Shown here piece by piece: positions 8,898 to 17,454 of a stretch of DNA of 64,000 bases; the stretch's first letter is position 1; each line of letters opens with the position of its first letter. Below the pieces are notes generated by a model. That model saw only the letters and a program-made list of their open reading frames with translations, searched no databases and was not told where the DNA came from. The DNA comes from Candidatus Zixiibacteriota bacterium (GTDB lineage: Bacteria; Zixibacteria; MSB-5A5; GN15; FEB-12), in NCBI GenBank assembly GCA_034003725.1, contig JAVEYB010000012.1, positions 56,296 to 120,295 of the forward strand, given 5' to 3'. The translations under genes and the position numbers were made by a program.

Positions 8898-10258
8898 TGT
8901 TCCGTACCTATTCCAAGAGTTGTGGCTTTTTTCAATCCGGCGCGGGCGGCGCGAAAGGTAAAAATGGCCTGTGCCTGGATGCGGCGTGCTTCGGTCAGCG
9001 CGGCCTGTGCCGACAGAACTTCCAACTGGGTTCCAACGCCGGACTCATAGCGGAGGTTGGCAATCTTCAGCCCTTCCTCGGCTGAGGCGATGGTTGCACC
9101 CTGGATGTCGACCGCCTTTTTCGCCTGTATCAGATGATCGTACGCCTCCTCGACTTCGAGGGAGATATCGTCCTGCGTTTGTTTCAATCCGAGGCGTGCC
9201 TGCGCAAACTGGGCTCTTCGTTCACCTACGTCGCCGCTGCGCCGAAAACCATCGAATAGAGGAAAGCTAAGGCGAAGGCCCGCGGTCCAGGAGTTGCTGT
9301 TGTTCTCCGACATGGTGAAGTCGTCCGAGGCCGATTGCCAGTCCCAGGCAGCCACTGCTTCCAGTGACGGCCAGTATTCGGCTTTGGCTATCTTGATGCC
9401 GCGGCTCGATATCTCAACGAGTTCCCGAGCCCTCACCATCTCCGGCCGGCAGAAACGAGCCGTATCAGTCAGCGCCGGGAGATTTGGGAGATCGCTCAGC
9501 GACGTATCGGTGGTCGGATCAATCAATTCGACAGGCTCGGTGAGATCGATGCCGATGAACGACTGAAGTCGCTTGCGGGCAAGTTTCACTTCGGATTCCG
9601 CAGCCAGTAACTGAGGAAGCAGATTCTGCTTCTCCACCCGCGCGCGAAGCACCTCGAATTCCGAGACAAGTCCTTGTTCGTACTTCTTTTCGGCGACATC
9701 GAGATTGGCGCTGTTAGACGCCAGAGCCTGTTGCAGCACTTCCAGGTTGGACTGTGCGAGAATGGCGTGAAAGAACAGCAATTCGGCCTGGTACGAGACC
9801 TCGGCGCTCACCTGATCGGAAATCGCCTCGGCATAACGCTTGTAGCGTGTCGCGATATCTATCGCGGTGAAGACTTTGCCTCCCTGCCACAGCGTCTGTG
9901 ACAGTGACACTTGAGCGCCATAAGAGTTCTTAAAGCCGGTCTGCAGTTCCGTGGTTTGGCCGCCGACTACGAAGAAGACGCTTGGTATACGAAAGCTTCG
10001 ATTGTACGACGCCGTGAAGTTGAGTTGCGGAAACGCATCGGCGCGCGCCCGGATGACGTCCGCCTGAGCGATCTGCACATCCTGCTGTGCCGCCAGATAC
10101 TGACGGTTGAATTCGAGCGCCCGCCGCCGGACCTCTTCGACCGTCAGGGAGGTCTGCGAAAACAGGGTGGGCGACAGACCCATGATGAGGGCTGCGATTA
10201 CTGTCGGTACCACGAGGCATCGACCCGGGTACAAGCTGCGATCGGTCTTTCCTGTCAT
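8894..10258 (-). CDS. TolC-family outer membrane efflux protein
   Basis: From the ATG at 10258 this is a 454-residue protein with a signal peptide (hydrophobic stretch near residues 15-30) and the two repeated outer-membrane-efflux halves typical of TolC. These contain long helices rich in Ala, Glu and Gln, for example the EVEEAYDHLIQAKKAV segment. It should form the trimeric exit duct. I prefer the start at 10258 because its ATG overlaps the tetR stop as ATGA. The upstream start at 10294 would run deep into tetR. Its 3' end overlaps the adaptor start in the same way. Confidence 0.92.
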   Translation of the reverse strand: MTGKTDRSLYPGRCLVVPTVIAALIMGLSPTLFSQTSLTVEEVRRRALEFNRQYLAAQQDVQIAQADVIRARADAFPQLNFTASYNRSFRIPSVFFVVGGQTTELQTGFKNSYGAQVSLSQTLWQGGKVFTAIDIATRYKRYAEAISDQVSAEVSYQAELLFFHAILAQSNLEVLQQALASNSANLDVAEKKYEQGLVSEFEVLRARVEKQNLLPQLLAAESEVKLARKRLQSFIGIDLTEPVELIDPTTDTSLSDLPNLPALTDTARFCRPEMVRARELVEISSRGIKIAKAEYWPSLEAVAAWDWQSASDDFTMSENNSNSWTAGLRLSFPLFDGFRRSGDVGERRAQFAQARLGLKQTQDDISLEVEEAYDHLIQAKKAVDIQGATIASAEEGLKIANLRYESGVGTQLEVLSAQAALTEARRIQAQAIFTFRAARAGLKKATTLGIGTEQ

Positions 10259-10869
10259 GAGACGTTCTGCCTGCTGTCGGTGAAACGATAACAAGTATTC
10301 ATCGCACGCGTGAATACCTGAAGCTGTTCTTCAAGCGTGAGAGAGGCCGGGTTAAGGGCCAGCCGTGCCGCCAGGCCATCGATGAATGCGACGGTGACAA
10401 TCCCTATCTGCCGCCTCTCCGCGGTGGATCGTCCGAACGCCGGATCGAGGTGCAATTCGAAGAACGACAGTGCGTCTTCGTAATGGGAAAACAGAAACTT
10501 GCGGATCCGCGGAATGCGCATCGACTGTACCCAGATATCCAAAAGATTCCGGAACTCGCGAAAGTTGTCTGCGGCCTGGTGTTCGAGGAACGCCCGGGCA
10601 AATTCCCCCGGTCCGAAGTTGGTGCCGGCAAGGGGTTCAACTGCGGTGCGGAATCGGTCCAGCATGAAATCGACCAGCGCGAACAGGATATCCTCTTTGC
10701 TCTTAAAATGATAATACAACGCCCCTTTCGTCAGCCGGGCGGCTCGGGCGATTTCTTCCGTGGTGGTTCCGCGATATCCCTTTCGGACAAAGAGCCGCTT
10801 GGCGGCATTGAGCAGTTCCCGGCGGCGTTTTTCGGCCGGCTGCTTGGGGCTTTGTCGGATCTTTGCCAT
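10255..10869 (-). CDS. TetR-family transcriptional repressor of the efflux/bsh operon
   Basis: This 204-residue regulator has an N-terminal TetR helix-turn-helix of about 50 residues, with the classic segment GYRGTTTEEIARAARLTKGA followed by LYYHFKSKEDIL. The rest is a helical ligand-binding domain typical of AcrR/FadR-like proteins. The ATG at 10869 has GGAG six bases upstream, so I prefer it to an in-frame start at 10890. Two palindromes upstream (10893-10914 and 10919-10940) are well placed as its own operators next to the promoter. Since the next six genes follow with overlaps or tiny gaps, it probably represses itself, the pump and bacillithiol synthesis together until an inducer binds. 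Confidence 0.93.
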   Translation of the reverse strand: MAKIRQSPKQPAEKRRRELLNAAKRLFVRKGYRGTTTEEIARAARLTKGALYYHFKSKEDILFALVDFMLDRFRTAVEPLAGTNFGPGEFARAFLEHQAADNFREFRNLLDIWVQSMRIPRIRKFLFSHYEDALSFFELHLDPAFGRSTAERRQIGIVTVAFIDGLAARLALNPASLTLEEQLQVFTRAMNTCYRFTDSRQNVS

Positions 10870-10892
10870 AGCGCTCCTTCGTCGCCGCAATT

Positions 10893-10914
10893 ATACCTAC
10901 TCGTCGGTAGGTAT
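10893..10914. promoter_or_regulatory. TetR-type operator 1 (inverted repeat)
   Basis: Perfect 8-bp arms ATACCTAC and GTAGGTAT are separated by six bases. The site lies 24 bases upstream of the tetR ATG, and its arms match those of the second site next to it. Half-site TACCTAC/GTAGGTA is the kind of palindrome TetR dimers bind. Binding here would block transcription started at the nearby promoter. Confidence 0.75.
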
Positions 10915-10918
10915 CGGC

Positions 10919-10940
10919 ATACCTACCAGTCGGTAGGTAA
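10919..10940. promoter_or_regulatory. TetR-type operator 2 (inverted repeat)
   Basis: TACCTACC-AGTC-GGTAGGTA, a perfect 8-bp inverted repeat at 10920-10939. Its centre is 26 bp from the centre of operator 1, about two and a half helical turns. It abuts the proposed -10 element. Confidence 0.78.
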
Positions 10941-10967
10941 ACGTATGGTCTTTACACGAAGGGTCAA
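10940..10967 (-). promoter_or_regulatory. Probable promoter of the tetR-efflux-bsh operon
   Basis: On the minus strand TTGACC (10967-10962) is followed, with a 16-base spacer, by TACGTT (10945-10940). The -35 is good and the -10 is weak. Both operators lie immediately downstream, as expected for a repressed promoter. An inverted repeat, AAGTGAAA-AG-TTTCACTT (10966-10983), touches the -35 side and may be another regulator site. Confidence 0.45.
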
Positions 10968-11030
10968 GTGAAAAGTTTCACTTTTCTTCTTATTTTTACA
11001 TAACCGCCCAAGGTCATGGGAACGAAAGCC

Positions 11031-11999
11031 TTAGAACCACTTCTTCAGGCGGAAAAAGACGATCATCCCTATCATAATCAATAGGATAACACCCAGTGAC
11101 ACATAGTACCCGAAGTCCCACTCCAGCTCGGGCATATGACTGAAGTTCATTCCCCACAAGCCCACCAGAAACGTCGGCGGAATGAAAATGGCGGTCAATA
11201 TGGTCAGTACCTTGATTACCTCGTTCGTTTTCGTAGACACCGCCGAATAATAGACTTCCAGCGACGAGATCAAATTTTCCCGGTAGGCATCGGAGATATC
11301 GTTGATCCGGACCAGGTGGTCGTAGATATCCGAGAAGTACACGGCGAGTTTCTGAGAGATCAGTGGGGTGTCGCCCCGCGACAACTGGTAAAGCAGCTCT
11401 TTCTGCGGCATGACGATTCGCTTCAACTGGATTATATCGCGGCGAAGCGTGAAAATCGACCGGAGCGTCTCCTCGTCGGACTCCCCCAGCACGTCATCTT
11501 CGACCTGATCCACCTCATACTCGAAGGTGTCCAGAATGGCGTTGTAATTGTCGACGGCGGTATCGATCAGCGTATGAAACAGGATGTCAGCGCCGCGCGA
11601 CAACAGCCGCTCATCGCGTTCGGCGCGATGGTACAGATAGTCAAAAATTCGGTGTTCGTCGAAGTGAACGCTGACGAGCACATTTTTCGTGAGGAACACG
11701 TCCAGCTCGCTCGCCTTGAGCCCCTCTTCCCTGCCGACATAGTCGACTACCTGAAACACGACAAACAGATACCGTTCGTAATCATCGAGTTTGGTCCGCG
11801 GACGCTCCGAAATGACGTCCTCGATCGCCAGCGGGTGGAATCGGAAATCATGTGTGAGCACGAACGACTCATCGTCGGTCGGGGTCAGCATGTCGACCCA
11901 GAGGACGGCGCCGGGTTCGGCCGCCATGCGGTCGAAGTCGGCGATTCCCTCAATCACCTGGACGCCCTTGTCGGGGAGGTAGTAGAACGACCGGATCAC
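11031..11999 (-). CDS. corA: CorA-family magnesium/cobalt transporter
   Basis: This 322-residue CorA has a large cytoplasmic N-terminal domain followed by two C-terminal transmembrane helices. The diagnostic GMN motif is at residues 283-285, at the end of TM1, followed by the short loop and TM2, then a basic tail (RLKKWF). It should form a pentameric Mg2+ (or Co2+/Ni2+) channel in the inner membrane. The GTG start at 11999 overlaps the stop codon of the preceding membrane protein as GTGA, so the two are translationally coupled and share the promoter at 13070-13098. Confidence 0.95.
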   Translation of the reverse strand: MIRSFYYLPDKGVQVIEGIADFDRMAAEPGAVLWVDMLTPTDDESFVLTHDFRFHPLAIEDVISERPRTKLDDYERYLFVVFQVVDYVGREEGLKASELDVFLTKNVLVSVHFDEHRIFDYLYHRAERDERLLSRGADILFHTLIDTAVDNYNAILDTFEYEVDQVEDDVLGESDEETLRSIFTLRRDIIQLKRIVMPQKELLYQLSRGDTPLISQKLAVYFSDIYDHLVRINDISDAYRENLISSLEVYYSAVSTKTNEVIKVLTILTAIFIPPTFLVGLWGMNFSHMPELEWDFGYYVSLGVILLIMIGMIVFFRLKKWF

Positions 12000-13036
12000 A
12001 CCTTCTCCTCCTCGATCAGGGTACCATCTTCGGCGATGTGGTCAAACAAATCCTTCTCCTCGTGCGCCCGGAAGTCCTTGATCGAGATGCGCTGGAAGCG
12101 CAGGTAGCCCAGACCCAGGATGAAGATTGGGAGAAGATCGATCAGATGCAGCGCCAACGCAAACAAAACTGCATCGGAACGCCCCACGGCAAATGCTGTC
12201 AGAACCGTGGACACGGCGACTTCAAACGTTCCGGCGTTGCCGGGAGTGATGGGAATCATGAGCACAAGGCTGTTAATGATCATGACAGCTGCAGCGACGG
12301 CAAATTCGAGATCCAAGCCGAACGACTTGAACAGGAAATAGACGACCAAAACATGAAACAGCCACGAAGAAAGCGAATACGCAAGGATGCCGGCCATATG
12401 CTGGCTCGACTTGAGCAATTCAATGCCTTTGGTAAATGATCGCAGGAACTTCATGAGGGTGATGTAAAAGCCGGGCCACCGTTCACGGAACCAGCGGGCT
12501 CCAAGCGCCTCCAGCGTCTCACGGTATTGCAGAATGAGATAGAGAATCACCACCAAGACAGCAGTGAGGGCCACTATGACAAACGAGACGGAACGGTACT
12601 GCTCGGGAAAGACGAATGCGAGCGACGTAATGATCAGGAAAACGATCAGGCTGACGGCGTCAAACAGCACCTCCAGCACGATATTGGAGAAAATGAAGGT
12701 TTTCCGTAGACCCGTTTTTCTTGCGAACAGGATCATCCGCCCAACTTGCCCGGTCAACACCGGCATGAGCGTGTTCAACACCTGTCCGGCGGCGTACAGC
12801 GACGCTCCCCGCACGACCGGGATGGGAGTCTGGTGCGAGATCATCAGCCTCCAGCGCAGCCCGCGGAGGATTTGGAACAGAAACGAGGCGAGGACTGCCG
12901 GAATCGCATACCAATAGTTCAGGCGGGAAGACAGCTCTCGAATATCTATTGCACGTATATCCTTGACGCAGTATATCAACAGCGCAATTGCGATGAGCGC
13001 GCCCCAGAACTGTTTCTTCTTCCAGAATGTGAACAT
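11996..13036 (-). CDS. Flippase-like / UPF0104 (lysylphosphatidylglycerol synthase TM-domain) membrane protein
   Basis: This 346-residue protein has about eight predicted transmembrane helices. It has the family hallmark N...P...G..R in the segment NTLMPVLTGQVGRMILFARK. It resembles the membrane domain shared by MprF, AglD and YbhN proteins, thought to flip or handle lipids or lipid-linked sugars. No catalytic lysyl-transferase domain is attached, so the substrate is unknown. The ATG at 13036 follows a strong promoter, and the gene overlaps corA at its 3' end. Confidence 0.85.
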   Translation of the reverse strand: MFTFWKKKQFWGALIAIALLIYCVKDIRAIDIRELSSRLNYWYAIPAVLASFLFQILRGLRWRLMISHQTPIPVVRGASLYAAGQVLNTLMPVLTGQVGRMILFARKTGLRKTFIFSNIVLEVLFDAVSLIVFLIITSLAFVFPEQYRSVSFVIVALTAVLVVILYLILQYRETLEALGARWFRERWPGFYITLMKFLRSFTKGIELLKSSQHMAGILAYSLSSWLFHVLVVYFLFKSFGLDLEFAVAAAVMIINSLVLMIPITPGNAGTFEVAVSTVLTAFAVGRSDAVLFALALHLIDLLPIFILGLGYLRFQRISIKDFRAHEEKDLFDHIAEDGTLIEEEKV

Positions 13037-13069
13037 TGGTGCTCTCGAACAAAACTAAACCATCCGATC

Positions 13070-13098
13070 AAGATAGACCTCATGTGCAATACTGTCAA
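13070..13098 (-). promoter_or_regulatory. Strong sigma70-type promoter for the flippase-corA operon
   Basis: TTGACA (13098-13093), a 17-base spacer and TATCTT (13075-13070) on the minus strand. The -10 lies 34 bases upstream of the ATG at 13036. Confidence 0.8.
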
Positions 13099-13130
13099 TG
13101 AAATAAACCGACGGAGAGGGGCGTAAGTTG

Positions 13131-13904
13131 TTACACTTCAGCGAGTAAGTCCTGCCGAATCCAGCCACGGCGCTTGTTTTCGAACAGCACGTTGTACCAC
13201 TCACCGGATTGATTGAGGATCTCAACGACCAAACCCGGGGCACCCTGGAGTTCGATGTCGAGGTCCTCCGATGGTCCAATGTAGACGGGACACTCGTCGC
13301 ATGTCAGAACCGCCCACCGGGTCAGGAAGTCGTGGCGATATTTGAAAGTTGTCAATGCGGCCGACACGACAAGCAACAGTGAGACTGCGATGATCCAGCG
13401 ACGTAACCCATTCCCATGCCAGCCGAGACCAAAGCGGAGCGACAGGAGCACAAACAGACAGATGAACAGCAGCGATGACAGCCATGCAAGTGTAGTCAGA
13501 CGGAAGTCCGATACGGCGGAAATCATCAGGCTCGATACCGGATTGAGCTGCACGCCTTCCATCTGGACACGCGTGAAGCCACGGGCAAAGGCAAGGTTGG
13601 CTTCAATGTCGCTGTCACCGGGATCCAGTCGCCGGGCGCGCAAGTAGTTGAGTACCGCCCGGCCAAGGTCTCCCCTTTTGAAATAGGCGTTGCCGAGATT
13701 GAAATACAGCGGCGCCGATTCAACGCTGTCGGCCAGGATCGCTTCGTACAGCACGATGGCGCTATCGAACGAACGTTCCTGATAAAGCACGTTGGCTTCG
13801 TCAAACGCCTCCCGGCGCGTGCCCCCGTAGAGGGAAGTAGCGCCTGCCAGGATCAGCACCGCACAGACACCGGCAAACATACAGAGTTTACGCAAAGGGA
13901 ACAC
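13131..13904 (-). CDS. BatE-like TPR and SH3-domain membrane protein
   Basis: This 257-residue protein has a signal peptide, two or three tetratricopeptide repeats (about residues 30-110; APLYFNLGNAYFKRGDLGRA is a clear TPR), two transmembrane helices (about 130-190), and a C-terminal SH3-like domain (about 195-255, ending GWIRQDLLAEV). This is the BatE layout. Its job is unknown; Bat proteins are membrane-associated and have been linked to envelope stress and oxygen tolerance. The GTG start at 13904 overlaps the end of the upstream batD by 17 bases. It is the last gene of the moxR-bat operon. Confidence 0.8.
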   Translation of the reverse strand: MFPLRKLCMFAGVCAVLILAGATSLYGGTRREAFDEANVLYQERSFDSAIVLYEAILADSVESAPLYFNLGNAYFKRGDLGRAVLNYLRARRLDPGDSDIEANLAFARGFTRVQMEGVQLNPVSSLMISAVSDFRLTTLAWLSSLLFICLFVLLSLRFGLGWHGNGLRRWIIAVSLLLVVSAALTTFKYRHDFLTRWAVLTCDECPVYIGPSEDLDIELQGAPGLVVEILNQSGEWYNVLFENKRRGWIRQDLLAEV

Positions 13905-15708
13905 TCTCCATCCGCACGATCAATTGCTCGGCACGCTGCAAAGATGACTTGATATCCTCGTCGTTGATCGAGGCCGGTGCAAAGCGGGCAAAGTCGCACT
14001 CGCGCAGAAAGCCATTCGTTTCTTCCACGAGCGCGGGGTCGGCTCCCCGGTCGACCAGCAATGCCCCTATCTTATCACTGGTCAGGCCATGCGGCGACAG
14101 GTTCAGCTTATCGGCGATGTATGACGTAACGGCGCGGCTCAACTCGGCATAGAATTGCTCGGTCCTGTCTACCGAAGCCATGCTGCCGGCAGTGCCAAGG
14201 CGCTTTCGTGCAATCCGAGAGGCCGATCGAGACCGTGCGTATCCGACATCTTTGGCGAGCCGTTCACGACGAACCCGGTTCACAGCCATCCCGATCATGA
14301 CCAGAACGGGCAATCCGTTAATGGCGACATACAACGGGTCAGTGAGGATGACGGCTCCCCGTTTGCGCAAATCACCGAGATCCTGCTTGATGAACCTGAT
14401 GTCACGAGATTGAGACCCTATGCTGACACCCGGGCCGTCATACGGCATGGTTGCATCGGCAGCGTACCCGTCGGCAGCGGTGACCGTAACTTTTATGGGT
14501 CGCGTTCGTTTGGTTTCGTACTCCGATTTCCTGGGATTGAAGTAGGTGAATTTCAGCGACGGTATTTCCAGTTCACCCGGCCGGCGTGGAATAAACACTT
14601 CTTCGAATGTCTTCGTCCCCCCGACCTGGTCGTCCACCTTGGTTACGTTCTCATTGCTGGAGGCACGATACACGCGAAAGTCTGCCAGATCTCCAATCTC
14701 GGGCTCCGCCACCGACTTCACGTTGCCGAAGCCCGTTATCTCCACGGTCACAGTCACAGGTTGATTGACCTCGACTTCCGTCTTGTCGGGCCGGGCGGAA
14801 ATATCAAACCTGCCGATCGTACCGGAGAAGTCGTCTGGGCGACCGGCAGTCGGCAGCGGACGTACAGTGATGGTCATGGGTTTGGATCGGACGGTAATTT
14901 CCTCTCCGCGGTTGAAGAAGTCGTCAAAGATGCTCCGACGTTTCGTGCGGCTGGGAGCAGCAACTGTCGTGCGAATCAGCGCGCGGCCGATCGTCAGTTC
15001 CCCCGTTTGTGTGGGAAACAGGGCGTATTTGACCTCAAGCACCTGGTAGTTACGGCCGCTGATTTTCTGATAGTACGGCGCACGGTTACCCAGCATCTCC
15101 GTCCAGAAGCCGGTTGTGGGCGGCTGTGTCAATTCGGGCGTGTTGTAGTATTGCACCGCGATATAGAACTTGAGCGTGAGGGTCACCTGCTCGTTCACAA
15201 ACGGGTTGTTTTTGTCGATTTCCGCAGTCAGGAAGTAATCGCGCGATTTTCCGGATTGGTCGACTGAGTTGTTCTCAAGTTGCGGCGGGGCGGCCTGCCC
15301 CTTATCGACAACCGTCAATTCAATGGGATTGCCGACATAACGCTTGTTGCGGTATACGACGGCGATATTCTCGATCGGATAGACGCCCGGTTCACGCGGC
15401 AGCAGCATGTACCGGTACGTCACGGAGACGCTCATCTGGTTGTTGAGAATGCTGATATTGCTGGACCTCCCCTGACTATACACATCAAACCTCGGCAGGG
15501 TCGGCAATTGTGGAGCCGGCAGATCCTGGTCGCTCCCGGCGACTACAATCTGTAGAATCGCCTGCTCGTCCATCCCGATAGTGTCCTGATCGATGGTCAC
15601 GTCGACCTTGACGGGCGGCGGCGTCACCTGAGACGACACGGGCGGAACAACAAGCAAGACCGCCGCAAGTATCCAGGCACCGAGAGCGATGTGTGCGATT
15701 CGAGTCAT
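13888..15708 (-). CDS. batD: BatD family protein
   Basis: This 606-residue protein has a signal peptide and several beta-sandwich repeats (residues 30-430), then a transmembrane helix near residue 460 and a cytoplasmic helical tail. The architecture is that of BatD (Oxygen_tolerance family). BatD proteins sit in the inner membrane with a large periplasmic part and act with BatA/BatB. The ATG at 15708 follows the TPR gene by six bases. Confidence 0.88.
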   Translation of the reverse strand: MTRIAHIALGAWILAAVLLVVPPVSSQVTPPPVKVDVTIDQDTIGMDEQAILQIVVAGSDQDLPAPQLPTLPRFDVYSQGRSSNISILNNQMSVSVTYRYMLLPREPGVYPIENIAVVYRNKRYVGNPIELTVVDKGQAAPPQLENNSVDQSGKSRDYFLTAEIDKNNPFVNEQVTLTLKFYIAVQYYNTPELTQPPTTGFWTEMLGNRAPYYQKISGRNYQVLEVKYALFPTQTGELTIGRALIRTTVAAPSRTKRRSIFDDFFNRGEEITVRSKPMTITVRPLPTAGRPDDFSGTIGRFDISARPDKTEVEVNQPVTVTVEITGFGNVKSVAEPEIGDLADFRVYRASSNENVTKVDDQVGGTKTFEEVFIPRRPGELEIPSLKFTYFNPRKSEYETKRTRPIKVTVTAADGYAADATMPYDGPGVSIGSQSRDIRFIKQDLGDLRKRGAVILTDPLYVAINGLPVLVMIGMAVNRVRRERLAKDVGYARSRSASRIARKRLGTAGSMASVDRTEQFYAELSRAVTSYIADKLNLSPHGLTSDKIGALLVDRGADPALVEETNGFLRECDFARFAPASINDEDIKSSLQRAEQLIVRMESVPFA

Positions 15709-15714
15709 TGCATC

Positions 15715-16419
15715 TCACCAGTCCTTGCCCAGGTACGAACTCGCTTTCACGTTTCGCCGTACCTTCTTTTGGACATCCTGCTCATCATCTTCGAGCGCGT
15801 TGAGAATCCGCTCCGCATCTTCTTTGCTCATCGGCTTGTCCTGCGCCTGTTCCGGCTGCTGCTGCTGTTCGTCCTGTTGCTTGTCCTGCTGATCCTGCTG
15901 CGGTTGCGGTTGCTGCTGTTGTTGCTTTTCCTGTTGCTGTTGCTGCTGTTGTTGCTCGTTTTGCTGCTGCTGTTCGGGTTGTGTCTGCTCCTTCAGCAGG
16001 CGTCGGGCCAATTCAAGGTTGAACTTGGCGTCCATGTCGTCGGGGGCTACCTCGAGAGCCTTCTTGTACGACTCGATAGCCTTGGGGTAGTCCTGCGCCT
16101 TGAAGTGCGCGTTACCTGAGTTATAATGCGCACGGGCCTGTTGCAACACGTCATCAGTCTTGATCGCTTTATCGTATCGTTCGAGCGCGGCCTGATAATC
16201 ACCCTGCTGATACTGGACATTGCCGATATTGTAGTCGAGTTCCGGCGACTCCGGCAATTCGGTCTCGGCAATCGAATACTGCTCAAGCGCCGTCCGGTAG
16301 TCCTTATTGACAAAGGCTTCGTTCCCCTTGCGAACCGGTTCCACCGGCTTCCTGGCGAATGCAGGCGATGAAGCCGCCACGGCGGCGGCGCAGAGAATCC
16401 AGATTGTCGTTCTATGCAT
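15715..16419 (-). CDS. BatC-like TPR protein with glutamine-rich tail
   Basis: This 234-residue secreted or periplasmic protein has a signal peptide (residues 1-22), three to four TPR motifs (about 30-135; ESPELDYNIGNVQYQQGDYQ and YNSGNAHFKAQDYPKAIESY are clear), then a tail of about 50 residues made almost only of Gln with some Pro, Glu and Lys. Bat operons often encode such TPR proteins (BatC), with a low-complexity tail. The ATG at 16419 overlaps the stop of batB by eight bases. Function is not known. Confidence 0.82.
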   Translation of the reverse strand: MHRTTIWILCAAAVAASSPAFARKPVEPVRKGNEAFVNKDYRTALEQYSIAETELPESPELDYNIGNVQYQQGDYQAALERYDKAIKTDDVLQQARAHYNSGNAHFKAQDYPKAIESYKKALEVAPDDMDAKFNLELARRLLKEQTQPEQQQQNEQQQQQQQQEKQQQQQPQPQQDQQDKQQDEQQQQPEQAQDKPMSKEDAERILNALEDDEQDVQKKVRRNVKASSYLGKDW

Positions 16420-17434
16420 GGTGTGCTCTCCCGTTGGGCCTCTTACGCTCCGGAACGAAAAACTCGACGACTACCAGCAATAATGCAAACAGCAGCGGCC
16501 ATTGAAAGCGGTCCTCATACCGTGTGACGAGCGAACCTTCCAGTTCCTTTTTCTCAAGCCGGCTGATTTCGTCAAGGATCTTATCTAACTCCATTTCACC
16601 GGGTGTCGCCAGATAATATTTCCCCCCTGTTGCCAGTGCCACTTTCTGCAGGGTCTGCTCGTCCAGACGGGAAACGACGACCTCGCCGTCTTCGTCCTTC
16701 TTGAATCCAACCTGTTTCCCACTGCGATCCATGATTGGAATCGGTTCTCCCGATGGACTGCCTATTCCCACAGTGTATATTCGAATGCCCAGTTCGCGGG
16801 CAGACTCCGCCGCCTCCAGCGCCGTCTTGTCGTGCGTCTCGCCATCCGTCAGGAGTAGAAGAACCTTATACTTGCGCTCCTGTTGGTCGAACGACTTCGC
16901 AGCCGTCTTGATGGCCTCAGCAATAGAGGTCCCCTGAATCGACACCGACTTTTCATTCATTGCCGTCAGCAGCATCTGGGCGGCAGGATAATCGACGGTC
17001 AAGGGACACTGCACGAACGCTTCGCCCGCAAAAGCAATGAGTCCAACCCGGTCTCCTTCGAGACGGTCGATAATCGTTCTCACCTGCTGTTTGGCGCGTT
17101 CGAGCCTGTTTGGCTGCATGTCGCGCGCGAGCATCGATGTCGAGACATCGACTGCAATTATCAGGTCGATCCCCTGTCGCTTCACGCGTTCAAGGTGAGT
17201 CCCGAACTGGAGCCGAGCCAGGGCCGCCGTGATAAATACCAGCGCCAGAACCAGCAGGAACGCCTTGGTACGCTGGCGTGCGAACGAGATATACGGTGCG
17301 TTCTTCATCACCAGCGGGATATCCCCGAAGCGCTGCAGCAGGCTCTTCTTCCGAGCGACGGCCCAGAGAACGAAGACCGCCATCAGGGCCACCCCTATCA
17401 ACAGCATGAAGTTTGTTGGCTCTGCGAATCTCAT
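16412..17434 (-). CDS. batB: VWA-domain membrane protein BatB
   Basis: This 340-residue protein has two N-terminal transmembrane helices (about residues 8-25 and 55-75), a von Willebrand factor A domain (about 88-290) with an intact metal-ion (MIDAS) motif DVSTS in IIAVDVSTSML, and a C-terminal transmembrane helix (LFALLLVVVEFFV). It is paired with the similar BatA gene just upstream, as is usual for Bat clusters. The two VWA proteins probably form an inner-membrane complex regulated by the MoxR ATPase of the same operon. Confidence 0.9.
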   Translation of the reverse strand: MRFAEPTNFMLLIGVALMAVFVLWAVARKKSLLQRFGDIPLVMKNAPYISFARQRTKAFLLVLALVFITAALARLQFGTHLERVKRQGIDLIIAVDVSTSMLARDMQPNRLERAKQQVRTIIDRLEGDRVGLIAFAGEAFVQCPLTVDYPAAQMLLTAMNEKSVSIQGTSIAEAIKTAAKSFDQQERKYKVLLLLTDGETHDKTALEAAESARELGIRIYTVGIGSPSGEPIPIMDRSGKQVGFKKDEDGEVVVSRLDEQTLQKVALATGGKYYLATPGEMELDKILDEISRLEKKELEGSLVTRYEDRFQWPLLFALLLVVVEFFVPERKRPNGRAHHA

Positions 17435-17454
17435 ACCATCAACCGACTTCCACG

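Noticed and set aside
11136..12107. 323-residue plus-strand open frame
   Set aside because: Antisense to corA, which ends in the GMN motif; a shadow from GC-rich codon use.
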